NCBI GenBank assembly: GCA_016845305.1
Contig: JAERSW010000021.1
Coordinates: 1 to 34,655, forward strand
Direction of reading: 5' to 3'
From: Acidimicrobiales bacterium
Lineage (GTDB): Bacteria > Actinomycetota > Acidimicrobiia > Acidimicrobiales > MedAcidi-G1
DNA: 34,655 bases
The notes below the pieces were generated by a model. That model was given only the letters and a program-made list of their open reading frames with translations. It ran no database searches and was not told the origin of the DNA. This document shows, in pieces, positions 1-8,108 of the stretch (its first letter is position 1; each line of letters begins with the position of its first letter). The position numbers and the translations under genes were made by a program.

Positions 1-50
1 GCCCTGCGTGCTCGCCCTCCTCCAGGCGCTTGAGGACGAGCACGCAGGGC
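1..50. repeat. 14-bp perfect inverted repeat at the window edge
   Basis: GCCCTGCGTGCTCG (1-14) and its exact reverse complement (37-50), separated by 22 bp, inside the dapD coding sequence. Confidence 0.9.
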
Positions 51-793
51 AGCCCGAACTCGCCACCGCCGACGGTCTTCGGGCGGGTGGCCTGCACGGC
101 CACGCCCCCGTCGGGGACCACGCCCCGGCCCAGCTCGTCGCCCGTCTCGGCGTCGATCACCGGGATGGACCCGGTCAGGACCGCTCCGGCTCCCAGCACC
201 ACGCCGTCGCCCACCCGGGCGCCCTCGGCCACGATGCAGCGGCTCCCGATGAGGCAGTCGTCGCCGATGACCACCGGCACGGCGTTCGGCGGCTCCAGCA
301 CGCCACCGATGCCCACGCCACCCGACAGGTGGACGTTCCTGCCGATCTGGGCGCACGAGCCGACGGTGGCCCACGTGTCGACCATCGTGTTGTCGCCCAC
401 CCAGGCCCCGATGTTGGTGTAGCTGGGCATCATCACCACGCCGGGACCCTGGTAGCTGCCCCAGCGGGCCTGGGCACCGGGGACGACCCGGACGTTGCGG
501 GCCATCCAGTCGGACTTGAGCGGGATCTTGTCGACGAACTCGAACGGTCCCATCTCGATGGTCGACATCCGGGACTGCCGGAAGAGCAGGAGGATGGCCA
601 GCTTCAGCCACTCGTGGACGACGATGCCGCCGGCACCGTCCGGTTCGGCGACCCGGGCCGCGCCGGTGTCGAGCAGGTCGATGGCCTCGTGGACGGTGGC
701 CGTGGCCTCGGCGTCGTCGGCCGACAGGTCGTCGCGGCCGGCCCACAGCTCCTCGATGCGGGCCCGGAGGCGGTCATGCGGGGAATCGGTCAT
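1..793 (-). CDS. dapD: Tetrahydrodipicolinate N-succinyltransferase DapD (3' end outside window)
   Basis: Lysine/diaminopimelate pathway enzyme that succinylates tetrahydrodipicolinate using succinyl-CoA. The ATG at 793 opens a frame of 264 codons with no stop before the window edge, so the C-terminus is missing. An N-terminal helical region of about 75 residues is followed by a left-handed beta-helix with hexapeptide repeats. Recognisable DapD blocks are MPSYTNIGAWVGDNTMVDTW, VGSCAQIGRNVHLSGGVGIG and GGVLEPPNAVPVVIGDDC. This resembles the E. coli-type DapD (about 274 aa), so only a short tail should be lacking. The next gene upstream on the same strand is dapC, the enzyme acting directly after DapD in the succinylase branch. 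dapD has its own putative leaderless promoter (TAGCCT, 7 nt before the ATG), so it need not depend on the dapC transcript. Confidence 0.95.
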   Translation of the reverse strand, partial: MTDSPHDRLRARIEELWAGRDDLSADDAEATATVHEAIDLLDTGAARVAEPDGAGGIVVHEWLKLAILLLFRQSRMSTIEMGPFEFVDKIPLKSDWMARNVRVVPGAQARWGSYQGPGVVMMPSYTNIGAWVGDNTMVDTWATVGSCAQIGRNVHLSGGVGIGGVLEPPNAVPVVIGDDCLIGSRCIVAEGARVGDGVVLGAGAVLTGSIPVIDAETGDELGRGVVPDGGVAVQATRPKTVGGGEFGLPCVLVLKRLEEGEHAG

Positions 794-800
794 GGCGGCG

Positions 801-806
801 AGGCTA
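801..806 (-). promoter_or_regulatory. Putative leaderless -10 box of dapD
   Basis: TAGCCT lies 7 nt upstream of the dapD ATG and no Shine-Dalgarno sequence is present. Hexamer and spacer (cgccgcc) are identical to those before ribF. A start of transcription at or next to the ATG is inferred. Confidence 0.6.
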
Positions 807-824
807 CCGGCGGGCCTCCGGCCG

Positions 825-1955
825 TCAGGCCAGGCCGGCCCGGGCCCGGACCCGGTCCAGGTGGTCGTCGGGGACCACGGCGGCGATGCGCACCCAGCCG
901 GTCCCGTCGGGACCGAACGTGGTCCCCGGGCTGGTCAGGACGCCCAGTTCGGTGGCCAGGCGAAGGCACAGGGCCCCTTCGTCGCCACCGGGGGCGGCCA
1001 CCCACAGGTAGAAGCCGCCCTCGGGCATGGCCGCCTCGAGGCCGAGGGCCTCCAGCACCTCCCGCAGGACCTCCAGTCGCCGCCGGTAGCGGTCGGCCTG
1101 TACCTCCACGTGGCCCTGGTCGCGCAGCGACGCCGCCCCGGCCACCTGGGCGGGTCCGGGCACGAGGAAGCCCTGGTGCTTCCGGGTCTCGCGCAGGTAC
1201 CAGGCCAGGTCCGGGTCGCCGGCGTAGAAGCCGACCCGCAGCCCGGCCAGGTTGGAGCGCTTGGACAGGGAGTGGACGGCCAGGACACCGTCGGTGCCGT
1301 GCTGGAGGATGGAGCGGGGCGGTTCGGCCCAGGTGAACTCCACGTAGCACTCGTCGGACAGCACGGGGACCCCCCGGGCCCTCCCCCATGCGGCGACCGC
1401 CCCGAGGTCGTCGAGCGCGCCGGCGGGGTTGCCGGGGGTGTTCACCCACAGGCACAGCGCCCGTTCCGCGTCGGCCTCGTCGATGGCCGACAGGTCGATC
1501 CGCCACCGGTCGTCGAGTGGCACGGGCACGGCCCGGCAGCCGGCCAGCGTGGCCCCCATCTCGTAGGACGGGTAGGCCACCGACGGGTACAGGACGGTGT
1601 CCCGTTCCGGGTTGCGGAGCCGCAGCAGGTGGGGCAGCCCGACGACCAGTTCCTTGGTGCCCACGCAGGCGCCCACCTGGGTCGGCTGGAGGGCCACGCC
1701 GATGCGGCGGTCGCACCAGCCGACCACGGCGTCGAGCAGGTCCGGTGTGCCGACCGACGGCGGGTACGGGCGGGCCGGGTCGGGGTCGCCGGCCAGGGCG
1801 GCCGCCACCACGTCGGGCACCGGATCGCACGGGATGCCCCGCGACAGGTCCACGGCGCCGCCATCGAACGCACCCGCCGCGGCCACCACCTCGGGCGGCA
1901 CGTCGAACGGGTAGGCCGGTGGGACGAAGCCGGTCGACGGCGGGAGGCTGCTCAC
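825..1955 (-). CDS. dapC: Succinyldiaminopimelate transaminase DapC
   Basis: Class I/II PLP-dependent aminotransferase of 376 aa that most likely converts succinyl-amino-keto-pimelate to succinyl-diaminopimelate, the step after DapD. Visible fold-type I landmarks are N172 and N176 (NTPGNPAG), D201 and Y204 (SDECY), Schiff-base K232 in HSLSKRSNLAGLR, and R240. A C-terminal arginine in GWVRIA fits the substrate carboxylate contact. The start is a GTG whose bases overlap the hflX stop (GTGA), implying translational coupling at the end of the miaB-miaA-dapF-hflX operon. Specificity is inferred from adjacency to dapD and overall similarity to actinobacterial DapC. Another class I aminotransferase activity cannot be excluded from sequence alone. 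Confidence 0.88.
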   Translation of the reverse strand: MSSLPPSTGFVPPAYPFDVPPEVVAAAGAFDGGAVDLSRGIPCDPVPDVVAAALAGDPDPARPYPPSVGTPDLLDAVVGWCDRRIGVALQPTQVGACVGTKELVVGLPHLLRLRNPERDTVLYPSVAYPSYEMGATLAGCRAVPVPLDDRWRIDLSAIDEADAERALCLWVNTPGNPAGALDDLGAVAAWGRARGVPVLSDECYVEFTWAEPPRSILQHGTDGVLAVHSLSKRSNLAGLRVGFYAGDPDLAWYLRETRKHQGFLVPGPAQVAGAASLRDQGHVEVQADRYRRRLEVLREVLEALGLEAAMPEGGFYLWVAAPGGDEGALCLRLATELGVLTSPGTTFGPDGTGWVRIAAVVPDDHLDRVRARAGLA

Positions 1956-3406
1956 GTGGCCAGCCTCCCAGAGGCGTCGTCCCCTCCCGGGGAACCCTCA
2001 TCTGAGGGCTCGTCGACGCGGAAGTCAGCCAGGCGGCCGGCCGACCCCTCGTCGACGCGGACCACGAGCCGCCAGCCTGCCTCGTCGTCCGTGGTGCCCA
2101 GCACCTCGCCCTCGCGATGGGCCATGGCCAGCATGTCGCCCCGGTCGTAGGGAACCAGCAGTTCGGCCACGATGGTCTGGCGTCGCAGGCGGCGGCCGAT
2201 GGTGGACAGCAGGTCGTCGATCCCCTCCCCCGTGGTGGCCGAGACGAAGACCGAGCCGGGCTCCCGTTCGGCGAGGCGGCGGGCGGCCTCCGGAGCGGTG
2301 TCGGCCTTGTTGAAGACGAACAGCTCGGGGACCAGGTCGGCCCCGATCTCGTCGAGCACCGAGCGCACGGCGGCGATGCTGCCCTCGGGATCGGGGTCCG
2401 AGGCGTCGACCACGTGGACCAGGAGGTCGGCGTCGACCACCACGTCGAGGGTCGACTTGAAGGCCTCGACCAGCTGGTGGGGCAGCTTGCGGACGAACCC
2501 CACGGTGTCGCTCACGAACACGGCCTCGCCGCCCGGGAGCTGCAGACGGCGGGTGGTGGCGTCGAGCGTGGCGAACAGGCGGTCCTCGACCAGCACGCCG
2601 GCGTCGGTGAGACGGTTCAGCAGCGTCGACTTGCCGGCGTTCGTGTAGCCGACGATGGCCATCGACCGGTTCCGGGTGCGGCGCCGGGCCTTGGACTGGG
2701 TGGAGCGGTTCTTGCGGATGCGGGCCAGGTCGGACTCGAGGCGGCTGACGCGGCGCATGAGGCGCCGGCGGTCGACCTCCAGCTGGGTCTCGCCGGGACC
2801 CCGGGTCCCGATGCCGCCGCCCTGCTGGCTGAAGGTGCGGCCCGACCGGCGGAGGCGGGGCAGGCGGTAGCGGAGCTGGGCCAGCTCGACCTGCGCCCTG
2901 CCCTCGGGGCTGGAGGCGTTCTGGGCGAAGATGTCGAGGATCACCGCCGTGCGGTCGAGCGCCGTGCGCTTGAGGATCTCCTCGAGATTTCCCTGCTGGG
3001 CCGGGGTGAGCTCGTTGTCGAAGACCACGGTGTCGGCGTCCAACGAGTCCGACACGGTCCGCAACTCGTGCGCCTTGCCCTGGCCCACGTAGGTGGCCCG
3101 GTCCGGGGCGTCGCGGGTCTGCACCACGCGGGCCACGGGGTCGGCGCCGGCCGTGTCGACCAGGCGGGCCAGCTCGTCCATCGAGGCCTCGGTGGCCTCC
3201 GGGTCGCCCCGGTCGAGGGTGACGCCGGCCAGCACGATGCGCTCCCGGAAGGTGCGGTCGATGAGGCCGGTGGCCTCGCCGCCGAACTCGCCGAAGCCGC
3301 CGCGGTGGTCCGAGGCGCCGGAGACGTCCAGAGCACCGTCACCGTCCAGCGCATCGTCGCCGTCCACCGTCTCGAGGTCGGAGCCGGCCGGTGGCTGCTC
3401 ACCCAC
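1952..3406 (-). CDS. hflX: Ribosome-associated GTPase HflX
   Basis: 484-aa GTPase of the HflX family, which in other bacteria binds the 50S subunit and splits or rescues stalled ribosomes. The family glycine-rich block is GGGIGTRGPGETQLE at about 196-210, followed by a basic coiled segment and the G domain: P-loop GYTNAGKST 253-261, DTVGF 300-304, NKAD 366-369 and SAT 389-391. The N-terminal HflX domain holds TYVGQGKAHEL and the D-x-ELTPAQQ block. The first 45 residues are acidic and low in complexity. I chose the GTG at 3406, which overlaps the end of dapF and has AGGTG 7 nt upstream. The open frame runs further upstream, but there it is only the antisense-like shadow of dapF. An ATG at residue 76 would remove conserved sequence. 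Confidence 0.93.
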   Translation of the reverse strand: MGEQPPAGSDLETVDGDDALDGDGALDVSGASDHRGGFGEFGGEATGLIDRTFRERIVLAGVTLDRGDPEATEASMDELARLVDTAGADPVARVVQTRDAPDRATYVGQGKAHELRTVSDSLDADTVVFDNELTPAQQGNLEEILKRTALDRTAVILDIFAQNASSPEGRAQVELAQLRYRLPRLRRSGRTFSQQGGGIGTRGPGETQLEVDRRRLMRRVSRLESDLARIRKNRSTQSKARRRTRNRSMAIVGYTNAGKSTLLNRLTDAGVLVEDRLFATLDATTRRLQLPGGEAVFVSDTVGFVRKLPHQLVEAFKSTLDVVVDADLLVHVVDASDPDPEGSIAAVRSVLDEIGADLVPELFVFNKADTAPEAARRLAEREPGSVFVSATTGEGIDDLLSTIGRRLRRQTIVAELLVPYDRGDMLAMAHREGEVLGTTDDEAGWRLVVRVDEGSAGRLADFRVDEPSDEGSPGGDDASGRLAT

Positions 3407-4235
3407 CGGCGAGCACCTCGCCGGGGTCGACGACGTGGTCGGCGCCGCGCACCGAGGGTCCGGTGAGGACGATCGGCTGGCCGACGGCCACGGTGGCCGA
3501 CCCGCCGGGCATCCCCACGGTGACCTCGTCGTCGACGAGGCCCAGGGCGTGGGCCACATGTGCCGAGGCGCAGGCCCCGCTGCCACAGGCCTCGGTGATG
3601 CCGGCGCCCCGCTCCCAGGGGCGGAGTCGGAGGGTCGACCGGTCGGCCACGGCGACGAAGTGGACGTTGCAGCCCACCGGGTCGAAGAAGGCTTCGAGCG
3701 CCGGCCCGGCCACGGCCAGGTCGACGGCGTCCGGGTCGTCGACCACGAGGACCAGGTGGGGGTTGCCGAGGTCGGCCGAGGCAGCGTGGTGGACGGGCAC
3801 CCCGGCCAGCGACAGGTCGACGGCGGCGAAAGAGGGTCCGGGCCCGGCGCTCCCCATCTCGACGGCGGCCCGGACCTCTGCGTCGCTCGGCGAACCCTCG
3901 ACCCGGATGCGACGCGGCCCGGCCGCGGTGTCGACCACGACGTCAAGGGTCCCCCCGGTGGCGCCGGTCCGGCGGAGGAGGGCGTGGCCGAAGCACCGGA
4001 GGCCGTTGCCGCTCACCTCGGCCCGGCTCCCGTCGCTGTTGAACAGGGTGAAGGCCCACCGACCGTCGTCGGTCGGGGTGCCGACGACCAGCCCGTCGGC
4101 GCCGATCCCGGGGTCGCTGGAGCCCGAACCACGGGCACAGAGGCGCCGGGCCAACTCCGGGCCCTCGGCGGGCACCTCGTCGGCGAAGGTGACGAGGAAG
4201 TCGTTGCCGAGGCCGTGGTGGTAGGTCAGCTCCAC
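3399..4235 (-). CDS. dapF: Diaminopimelate epimerase DapF
   Basis: Cofactor-independent racemase converting LL- to meso-diaminopimelate for lysine and peptidoglycan synthesis; 278 aa. The two catalytic cysteines are C81 in SGNGLRCFG and C217 in TEACGSGACA, each in its family motif. The N-terminus MELTYHHGLGNDFLV aligns with the usual DapF start, so the GTG at 4235 is preferred. An in-frame GTG at 4259 overlaps the miaA stop as GTGA and would add eight residues; that start is also credible given the coupling style of this operon. The gene end overlaps the hflX start by 8 nt. DapF sits inside an RNA-modification operon rather than beside the other dap genes, as in other Actinomycetota. Confidence 0.94.
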   Translation of the reverse strand: MELTYHHGLGNDFLVTFADEVPAEGPELARRLCARGSGSSDPGIGADGLVVGTPTDDGRWAFTLFNSDGSRAEVSGNGLRCFGHALLRRTGATGGTLDVVVDTAAGPRRIRVEGSPSDAEVRAAVEMGSAGPGPSFAAVDLSLAGVPVHHAASADLGNPHLVLVVDDPDAVDLAVAGPALEAFFDPVGCNVHFVAVADRSTLRLRPWERGAGITEACGSGACASAHVAHALGLVDDEVTVGMPGGSATVAVGQPIVLTGPSVRGADHVVDPGEVLAGG

Positions 4236-4255
4236 GGGGCCAGTCTCGCCCACCG

Positions 4256-5176
4256 TCACGGACGACAGGCGTCGAAATGCGCCAGGACCCGGTCGAGGAC
4301 TTCGAGTGGGTCGTCGCCGACGTCGAGCCACCGGATCCGGGGGTCCCGGCGGAACCAGCGCTCCTGGCGGCGGGCGAAGCGACGGGTGGCCACCACCGCG
4401 TCCTCGATGGCCGCCTCCAGGGAGCACTCCCCCCGGAGGTGGGCCAGCAGCTCCCGGTAGCCGAGGGCCTGGGCGGCCGACGCCGACGGTCCGGCCGGTA
4501 GGGCGGCCAGGACACGGGCCTCGTCGAGGAAGCCGTCGTCCAGCTGGCGCGCGTACCGCTCGGCGATGCGACGGTCGAGCAGGTCCCGATCGAGGCGGAG
4601 GCCGACCTGGGCGAACGGCGTGGCCGGATAGGCCTCGAGGCCGGGGCCGAACGACGAGAACGGGCGTCCGGAGCCGAGGGTCACCTCGAGGGCCCGGACG
4701 ATGCGCCGCCGGTTGGAGGGCTCCATCCGTCCGGCGGCCACCGGATCGAGGGCGAGGAGGCGGGCGTGCAGGGCGGCGGTGTCCGGTTCGGCCTCCAGGT
4801 CGGCCCGGACGTCGTCCCAGCGGCCCGGGATCTCCAGGTCGTCGACCACGGCGCGCACGTGGAGGCCGGTCCCACCGACGAGGACGGCCCGGACCGACCG
4901 GGCCGACAGGTCCCCGAGGACGGTGCGGGCCTCCCGCTGGAACCTCGACACCGAGAACTCCTCGGTGGGATCGACCAGGTCGAGGAGGTGGTGGGGCACC
5001 TCGGCCCGTTCGGCGGCCGTCGGTGAGGCGGTGCCCACGTCCATGCCCCGGTAGACGGCCATGGAATCCATGGAGACGATCTCGGTGCCGGGGCGGCGCC
5101 GGGCCACCTCGAGGGCGAGGGTCGACTTGCCCGAGGCGGTGGCCCCGGCGATGACGAGGTGCCCGTTGGGCTCCAC
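4256..5176 (-). CDS. miaA: tRNA dimethylallyltransferase MiaA
   Basis: Transfers dimethylallyl from DMAPP to N6 of A37 in tRNAs reading UNN codons, producing i6A, the substrate of MiaB. 306 aa, normal for the family. P-loop GATASGKST at 11-19; the D37-S-M-x-VYRGMDVGTA block contains the catalytic aspartate and substrate-binding loop. VGGTGLHVRAV follows, then the tRNA-binding SNRRRIVRALEV segment, and a C-terminal QALGYREL and RRFARRQERWFRRD region. The start is GTG at 5176, 3 nt after the miaB stop, so the two enzymes of the ms2i6A pathway are translated from one transcript in reverse order of action. Confidence 0.96.
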   Translation of the reverse strand: MEPNGHLVIAGATASGKSTLALEVARRRPGTEIVSMDSMAVYRGMDVGTASPTAAERAEVPHHLLDLVDPTEEFSVSRFQREARTVLGDLSARSVRAVLVGGTGLHVRAVVDDLEIPGRWDDVRADLEAEPDTAALHARLLALDPVAAGRMEPSNRRRIVRALEVTLGSGRPFSSFGPGLEAYPATPFAQVGLRLDRDLLDRRIAERYARQLDDGFLDEARVLAALPAGPSASAAQALGYRELLAHLRGECSLEAAIEDAVVATRRFARRQERWFRRDPRIRWLDVGDDPLEVLDRVLAHFDACRP

Positions 5177-5179
5177 CGA

Positions 5180-6667
5180 TCAGGCCGAGGCGACGGGGAT
5201 GCGTCGGCGGTGCCGGGGCGGGGCGGTGACCTCGACCAGCTCGCCGTGCAGGTAGTGGGTGGCCGCCCCGACGATGCGGACGTCGGCGTAGGCGCCGGCC
5301 CGCAGGCCGTCGGCGGCCGGGAGGTGGACCAGCTTGTTCTGCCGGGTGCGGGCCGTGACCTGGTCGGGTTCGCGCTTGGCCGGGCCCTCCACGACGACCT
5401 CTTCGATGCGCCCGATGCGGACCTCGTGGGTGAGCGTGGCCGAGCGGCGCAGGACCCGCTGGAGGCGTTCGAAACGGTCCACGCAGACCTCGTGGTCGAC
5501 GAAGTCGGCTTCCATGGTGGCGGCCTCGGTGCCCTCCCGGGGGGAGAAGACGAAGCAGTAGGCCGAGTCGTAGCCGGCCTCGGCGACGACCTCGAGGGTG
5601 TGTTCGAAGTCGTCCTCGGTCTCGCCAGGGAAGCCGACGATCAGGTCGGTGGTGACGGCGAGGTCGTCGATGCCGGCCCGGGCGGCGGCGAGGCGCTCCA
5701 GGTACCGCTCGGCCGTGTAGCCGCGGTGCATGGCCGACAGGATCCGGTCGCTGCCCGACTGCAGGGGCAGGTGGAGGTGCTCGCAGACCTCCGGGGTGGC
5801 GGCCATGGCCGCGATGGTCTCGGGTCGCAGGTCCTTGGGGTGCGGGCTGGTGAACCGGACCCGGCGGATCCCGTCGACGGCGCCCACCGCGCCCAGGAGG
5901 TCGGCGAACAGTGGGCGGGCCCGACGTTCGCCGGCCGACGCCCACACGGTCCCGGCCTCGAACCCATCGGCGGGCCCCGGGTCGATGGTCCGGAGCCGCA
6001 GGGTCAGGTCGCGGCCGTAGGAGTTGACGTTCTGGCCGAGCAGGGTGACCTCGGTGACGCCGTCGGCGGCCAGGCCCTCCACCTCGGCGACCATCTCGCC
6101 GAACGGGCGGCTGATCTCGGGTCCCCGGACCGACGGGACGATGCAGAAGGCGCACGAGTTGTCGCAGCCGACCTGGATGGTCACCCAGGCCTTGTGGTCG
6201 ACGTCGCGCTGGGCGGGCAGGGCCGACGGGAAGGCCTCGGCGTCGCCGCGGACGGTCTCCTCCAGGATCTCCATGACCGGGCCGTGCTCGCGGGCCTCGG
6301 CCAGCAGCTCGGCGGCCCGGTGGACGTTGTGGGTGCCGAAGACGACGTCGACGTGGCCGGCCCGCTCCTGGATGCGGTCCCGGTCCTTCTGGGCCAGGCA
6401 GCCGCCGACGGCCACCTGGACGTCGGGACGGCGGTCCTTCAGGGCCTTGAGGTGGCCGAGCGCCCCGTACAGCTTGTTGTCGGCGTTCTCCCGGATGCAG
6501 CAGGTGTTCAGCACGATGACGTCGGCCTCGTCCTCCGAGGCGGCGGGCACCAGGCCGTCGGCCTCCAGCAGGCCGGCGATGCGCTCGCTGTCGTGCTCGT
6601 TCATCTGGCACCCGTAGGTGCGCACGGCGTACGACCGCCCAGGCGTCGGTTCCTCCGGGGATTCCAC
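5180..6667 (-). CDS. miaB: tRNA-2-methylthio-N6-dimethylallyladenosine synthase MiaB
   Basis: Radical-SAM methylthiotransferase that turns i6A37 into ms2i6A37. 495 aa. The N-terminal UPF0004 domain has cysteines C20 (YGCQMNEHDSE), C56 (NTC) and C90 (GGCLAQ) for the auxiliary Fe-S cluster. The radical-SAM domain has CxxxCxxC at C168/C172/C175 (VGCDNSCAFCIVP). A C-terminal TRAM domain follows. Start: GTG at 6667. No Shine-Dalgarno is visible; instead TAGCCT lies 7 nt upstream, pointing to a leaderless message. The much longer open frame upstream is antisense to recA and has no MiaB character. miaB appears to head the operon miaB-miaA-dapF-hflX-dapC. Confidence 0.95.
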   Translation of the reverse strand: MESPEEPTPGRSYAVRTYGCQMNEHDSERIAGLLEADGLVPAASEDEADVIVLNTCCIRENADNKLYGALGHLKALKDRRPDVQVAVGGCLAQKDRDRIQERAGHVDVVFGTHNVHRAAELLAEAREHGPVMEILEETVRGDAEAFPSALPAQRDVDHKAWVTIQVGCDNSCAFCIVPSVRGPEISRPFGEMVAEVEGLAADGVTEVTLLGQNVNSYGRDLTLRLRTIDPGPADGFEAGTVWASAGERRARPLFADLLGAVGAVDGIRRVRFTSPHPKDLRPETIAAMAATPEVCEHLHLPLQSGSDRILSAMHRGYTAERYLERLAAARAGIDDLAVTTDLIVGFPGETEDDFEHTLEVVAEAGYDSAYCFVFSPREGTEAATMEADFVDHEVCVDRFERLQRVLRRSATLTHEVRIGRIEEVVVEGPAKREPDQVTARTRQNKLVHLPAADGLRAGAYADVRIVGAATHYLHGELVEVTAPPRHRRRIPVASA

Positions 6668-6674
6668 GTCGGAA

Positions 6675-6680
6675 AGGCTA
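6675..6680 (-). promoter_or_regulatory. Putative leaderless -10 box of miaB
   Basis: TAGCCT ending 7 nt before the miaB GTG. It lies beyond the recA terminator hairpin, so miaB can be transcribed independently of recA. Confidence 0.6.
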
Positions 6681-6738
6681 CGGCCCCGGCCCCGATGCCA
6701 CCTCGAAGGCGGCGTGGGACCGGGGCCGAGCAGGCCGT

Positions 6739-6759
6739 CCGGGCGGTGGGACCGCCCGG
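6739..6759 (-). terminator. recA terminator hairpin
   Basis: Perfect 8-bp inverted repeat CCGGGCGG / CCGCCCGG with a 5-nt loop, starting about 8 nt after the recA stop. There is no U-tract, as is common in high-GC Actinomycetota. Confidence 0.7.
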
Positions 6760-6767
6760 CAGGAGGG

Positions 6768-7886
6768 TCAGTCCTCGAGCGAGATGGGCAGGTCGTCGGC
6801 CTCGGTGAACTCGTCGGCGGCGGCCTCCATCTCGGGTGCCTCGGGGGCCTCCTCGACGTCGGGGCTGACCTCGCGCCACACCCGGTCGGTGATCTCCACC
6901 ATGACCTCGGGGTTGTCGGCCAGGAACTTCTTGGCGTTCTCCCGACCCTGGCCGAGCTGCTCGCCCTCGTACGTGTACCAGGCACCCGACTTCTTGACGA
7001 CGCCGAGGTCGACGCCGAGGTCGACCACCGAGCCCTCCCGGCTGATGCCCCGGCCGTACATGATGTCGAACTCGGCCTGCCGGAACGGCGGGGCGCACTT
7101 GTTCTTCACGACCTTCACCCGGGTGCGGTTGCCCACCACCTCGACGCCGTCCTTGATGGCCTCGATGCGGCGGATGTCCAGGCGGACCGAGGAGTAGAAC
7201 TTCAGGGCCCGGCCGCCCGGCGTGGTCTCCGGCGAGCCGAACATGACGCCGATCTTCTCGCGTAGCTGGTTGATGAAGACGCAGATGGTCTTGGACTTGT
7301 TGAGGTTCGAGGTGAGCTTGCGCAGGGCCTGGGACATCAGGCGGGCCTGCAGGCCGACGTGGCTGTCGCCCATCTCGCCCTCGATCTCGGCCCGGGGCGT
7401 CAGGGCGGCCACCGAGTCGATGACCACGACGTCCAGGGCGCCGGAGCGGATCAGCATGTCGGCGATCTCGAGGGCCTGCTCGCCGGTGTCGGGCTGGGAG
7501 ATGAGCAGCTCGTCCACGTCGACGCCGATGGCCCGGGCGTAGGTCGGGTCCATGGCGTGCTCGGCGTCGATGTAGGCGCAGATCCCGCCGTTGCGCTGGG
7601 CCTCGGCCACCACGTGGGTGGCCAGCGTGGTCTTGCCGGAGCCCTCCGGGCCGAAGATCTCGACGACGCGGCCGCGGGGGATGCCGCCGATGCCGAGGGC
7701 CAGGTCGAGGGCCAGGGCGCCGGTGGGCACCGACTCGATGGACATGGCGCCCTTGTCGCCCATCTTCATGACGGCACCGGTGCCGAACTGCTTCTCGATC
7801 TGCCCGAGGGCCAGGTCGAGGGCCTTGGTGCGCTCGGCCCCCGCCTCGAGGTCGCCGCCGCTCATGGTCCTGCCGTGCTTCGCCAT
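6768..7886 (-). CDS. recA: Recombinase RecA
   Basis: Strand-exchange ATPase and LexA co-protease; 372 aa, full length, with no intein. Walker A GPEGSGKT at 79-86; Walker B LDVVVIDS; loop L1 region [20 protein letters not shown]; conserved [14 protein letters not shown] and [13 protein letters not shown] segments; an acidic C-terminal tail ending in LED. The ATG at 7886 has a purine-rich Shine-Dalgarno (GGAGAAGAG) and a leader of about 140 nt, unlike its leaderless neighbours. The promoter contains a consensus LexA box, so SOS induction is expected. recX, the usual partner downstream, is absent; miaB follows instead. An internal ATG at residue 8 is possible but has a weaker ribosome site. Confidence 0.99.
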   Translation of the reverse strand: MAKHGRTMSGGDLEAGAERTKALDLALGQIEKQFGTGAVMKMGDKGAMSIESVPTGALALDLALGIGGIPRGRVVEIFGPEGSGKTTLATHVVAEAQRNGGICAYIDAEHAMDPTYARAIGVDVDELLISQPDTGEQALEIADMLIRSGALDVVVIDSVAALTPRAEIEGEMGDSHVGLQARLMSQALRKLTSNLNKSKTICVFINQLREKIGVMFGSPETTPGGRALKFYSSVRLDIRRIEAIKDGVEVVGNRTRVKVVKNKCAPPFRQAEFDIMYGRGISREGSVVDLGVDLGVVKKSGAWYTYEGEQLGQGRENAKKFLADNPEVMVEITDRVWREVSPDVEEAPEAPEMEAAADEFTEADDLPISLED

Positions 7887-8034
7887 CTGTTCTCTTCTCC
7901 AGTGTGTCGACCGACCCGGTGGCCGGCTTCTCTGTCGTCGGGGTTGTCGGCGGGAAACCTAGGAAGGGCCTGTGACAGCCGATCCGGACGGGCCCGCTCG
8001 AGCCCTCTGGACCCCTCCTCTGGGGAATGACACC

Positions 8035-8064
8035 AGCGTAATTCCGAACAGGCGTTCGATGCAA
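8035..8064 (-). promoter_or_regulatory. recA promoter (-35 TTGCAT, -10 TACGCT)
   Basis: On the minus strand TTGCAT (8064-8059) is followed after 18 nt by TACGCT (8040-8035). The same -10 hexamer is seen before the riboflavin operon. The spacer is exactly filled by the SOS box, so LexA would block polymerase. Predicted transcription start is near 8028. Confidence 0.6.
8045..8058. promoter_or_regulatory. LexA-binding SOS box
   Basis: CGAACAGGCGTTCG has perfect palindromic arms CGAAC/GTTCG and matches the Gram-positive/actinobacterial SOS consensus CGAACRNRYGTTYG at every position. It is 159 bp upstream of the recA start and 51 bp upstream of divergent msrB. It overlaps the recA promoter spacer. 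Effect on msrB is unclear. Confidence 0.88.
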
Positions 8065-8096
8065 GGACCGAACGCTCCCCCGCCCCGTCCGGGCAC

Positions 8097-8102
8097 TACC
8101 GT
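8097..8102 (+). promoter_or_regulatory. Putative leaderless -10 box of msrB
   Basis: TACCGT ends 6 nt before the msrB ATG; the spacer cgcccc offers no ribosome binding site. Confidence 0.55.
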
Positions 8103-8108
8103 CGCCCC

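Noticed and set aside
3399-6611. A single 1070-codon minus-strand protein ending in DapF
   Set aside because: Only the last 280 or so residues are DapF; the rest is out-of-frame miaA and miaB sequence rich in Arg, Gly and Pro.
6768-7886. Possible RecA intein as in Mycobacterium tuberculosis
   Set aside because: RecA is 372 aa and continuous through all motifs; no insertion.
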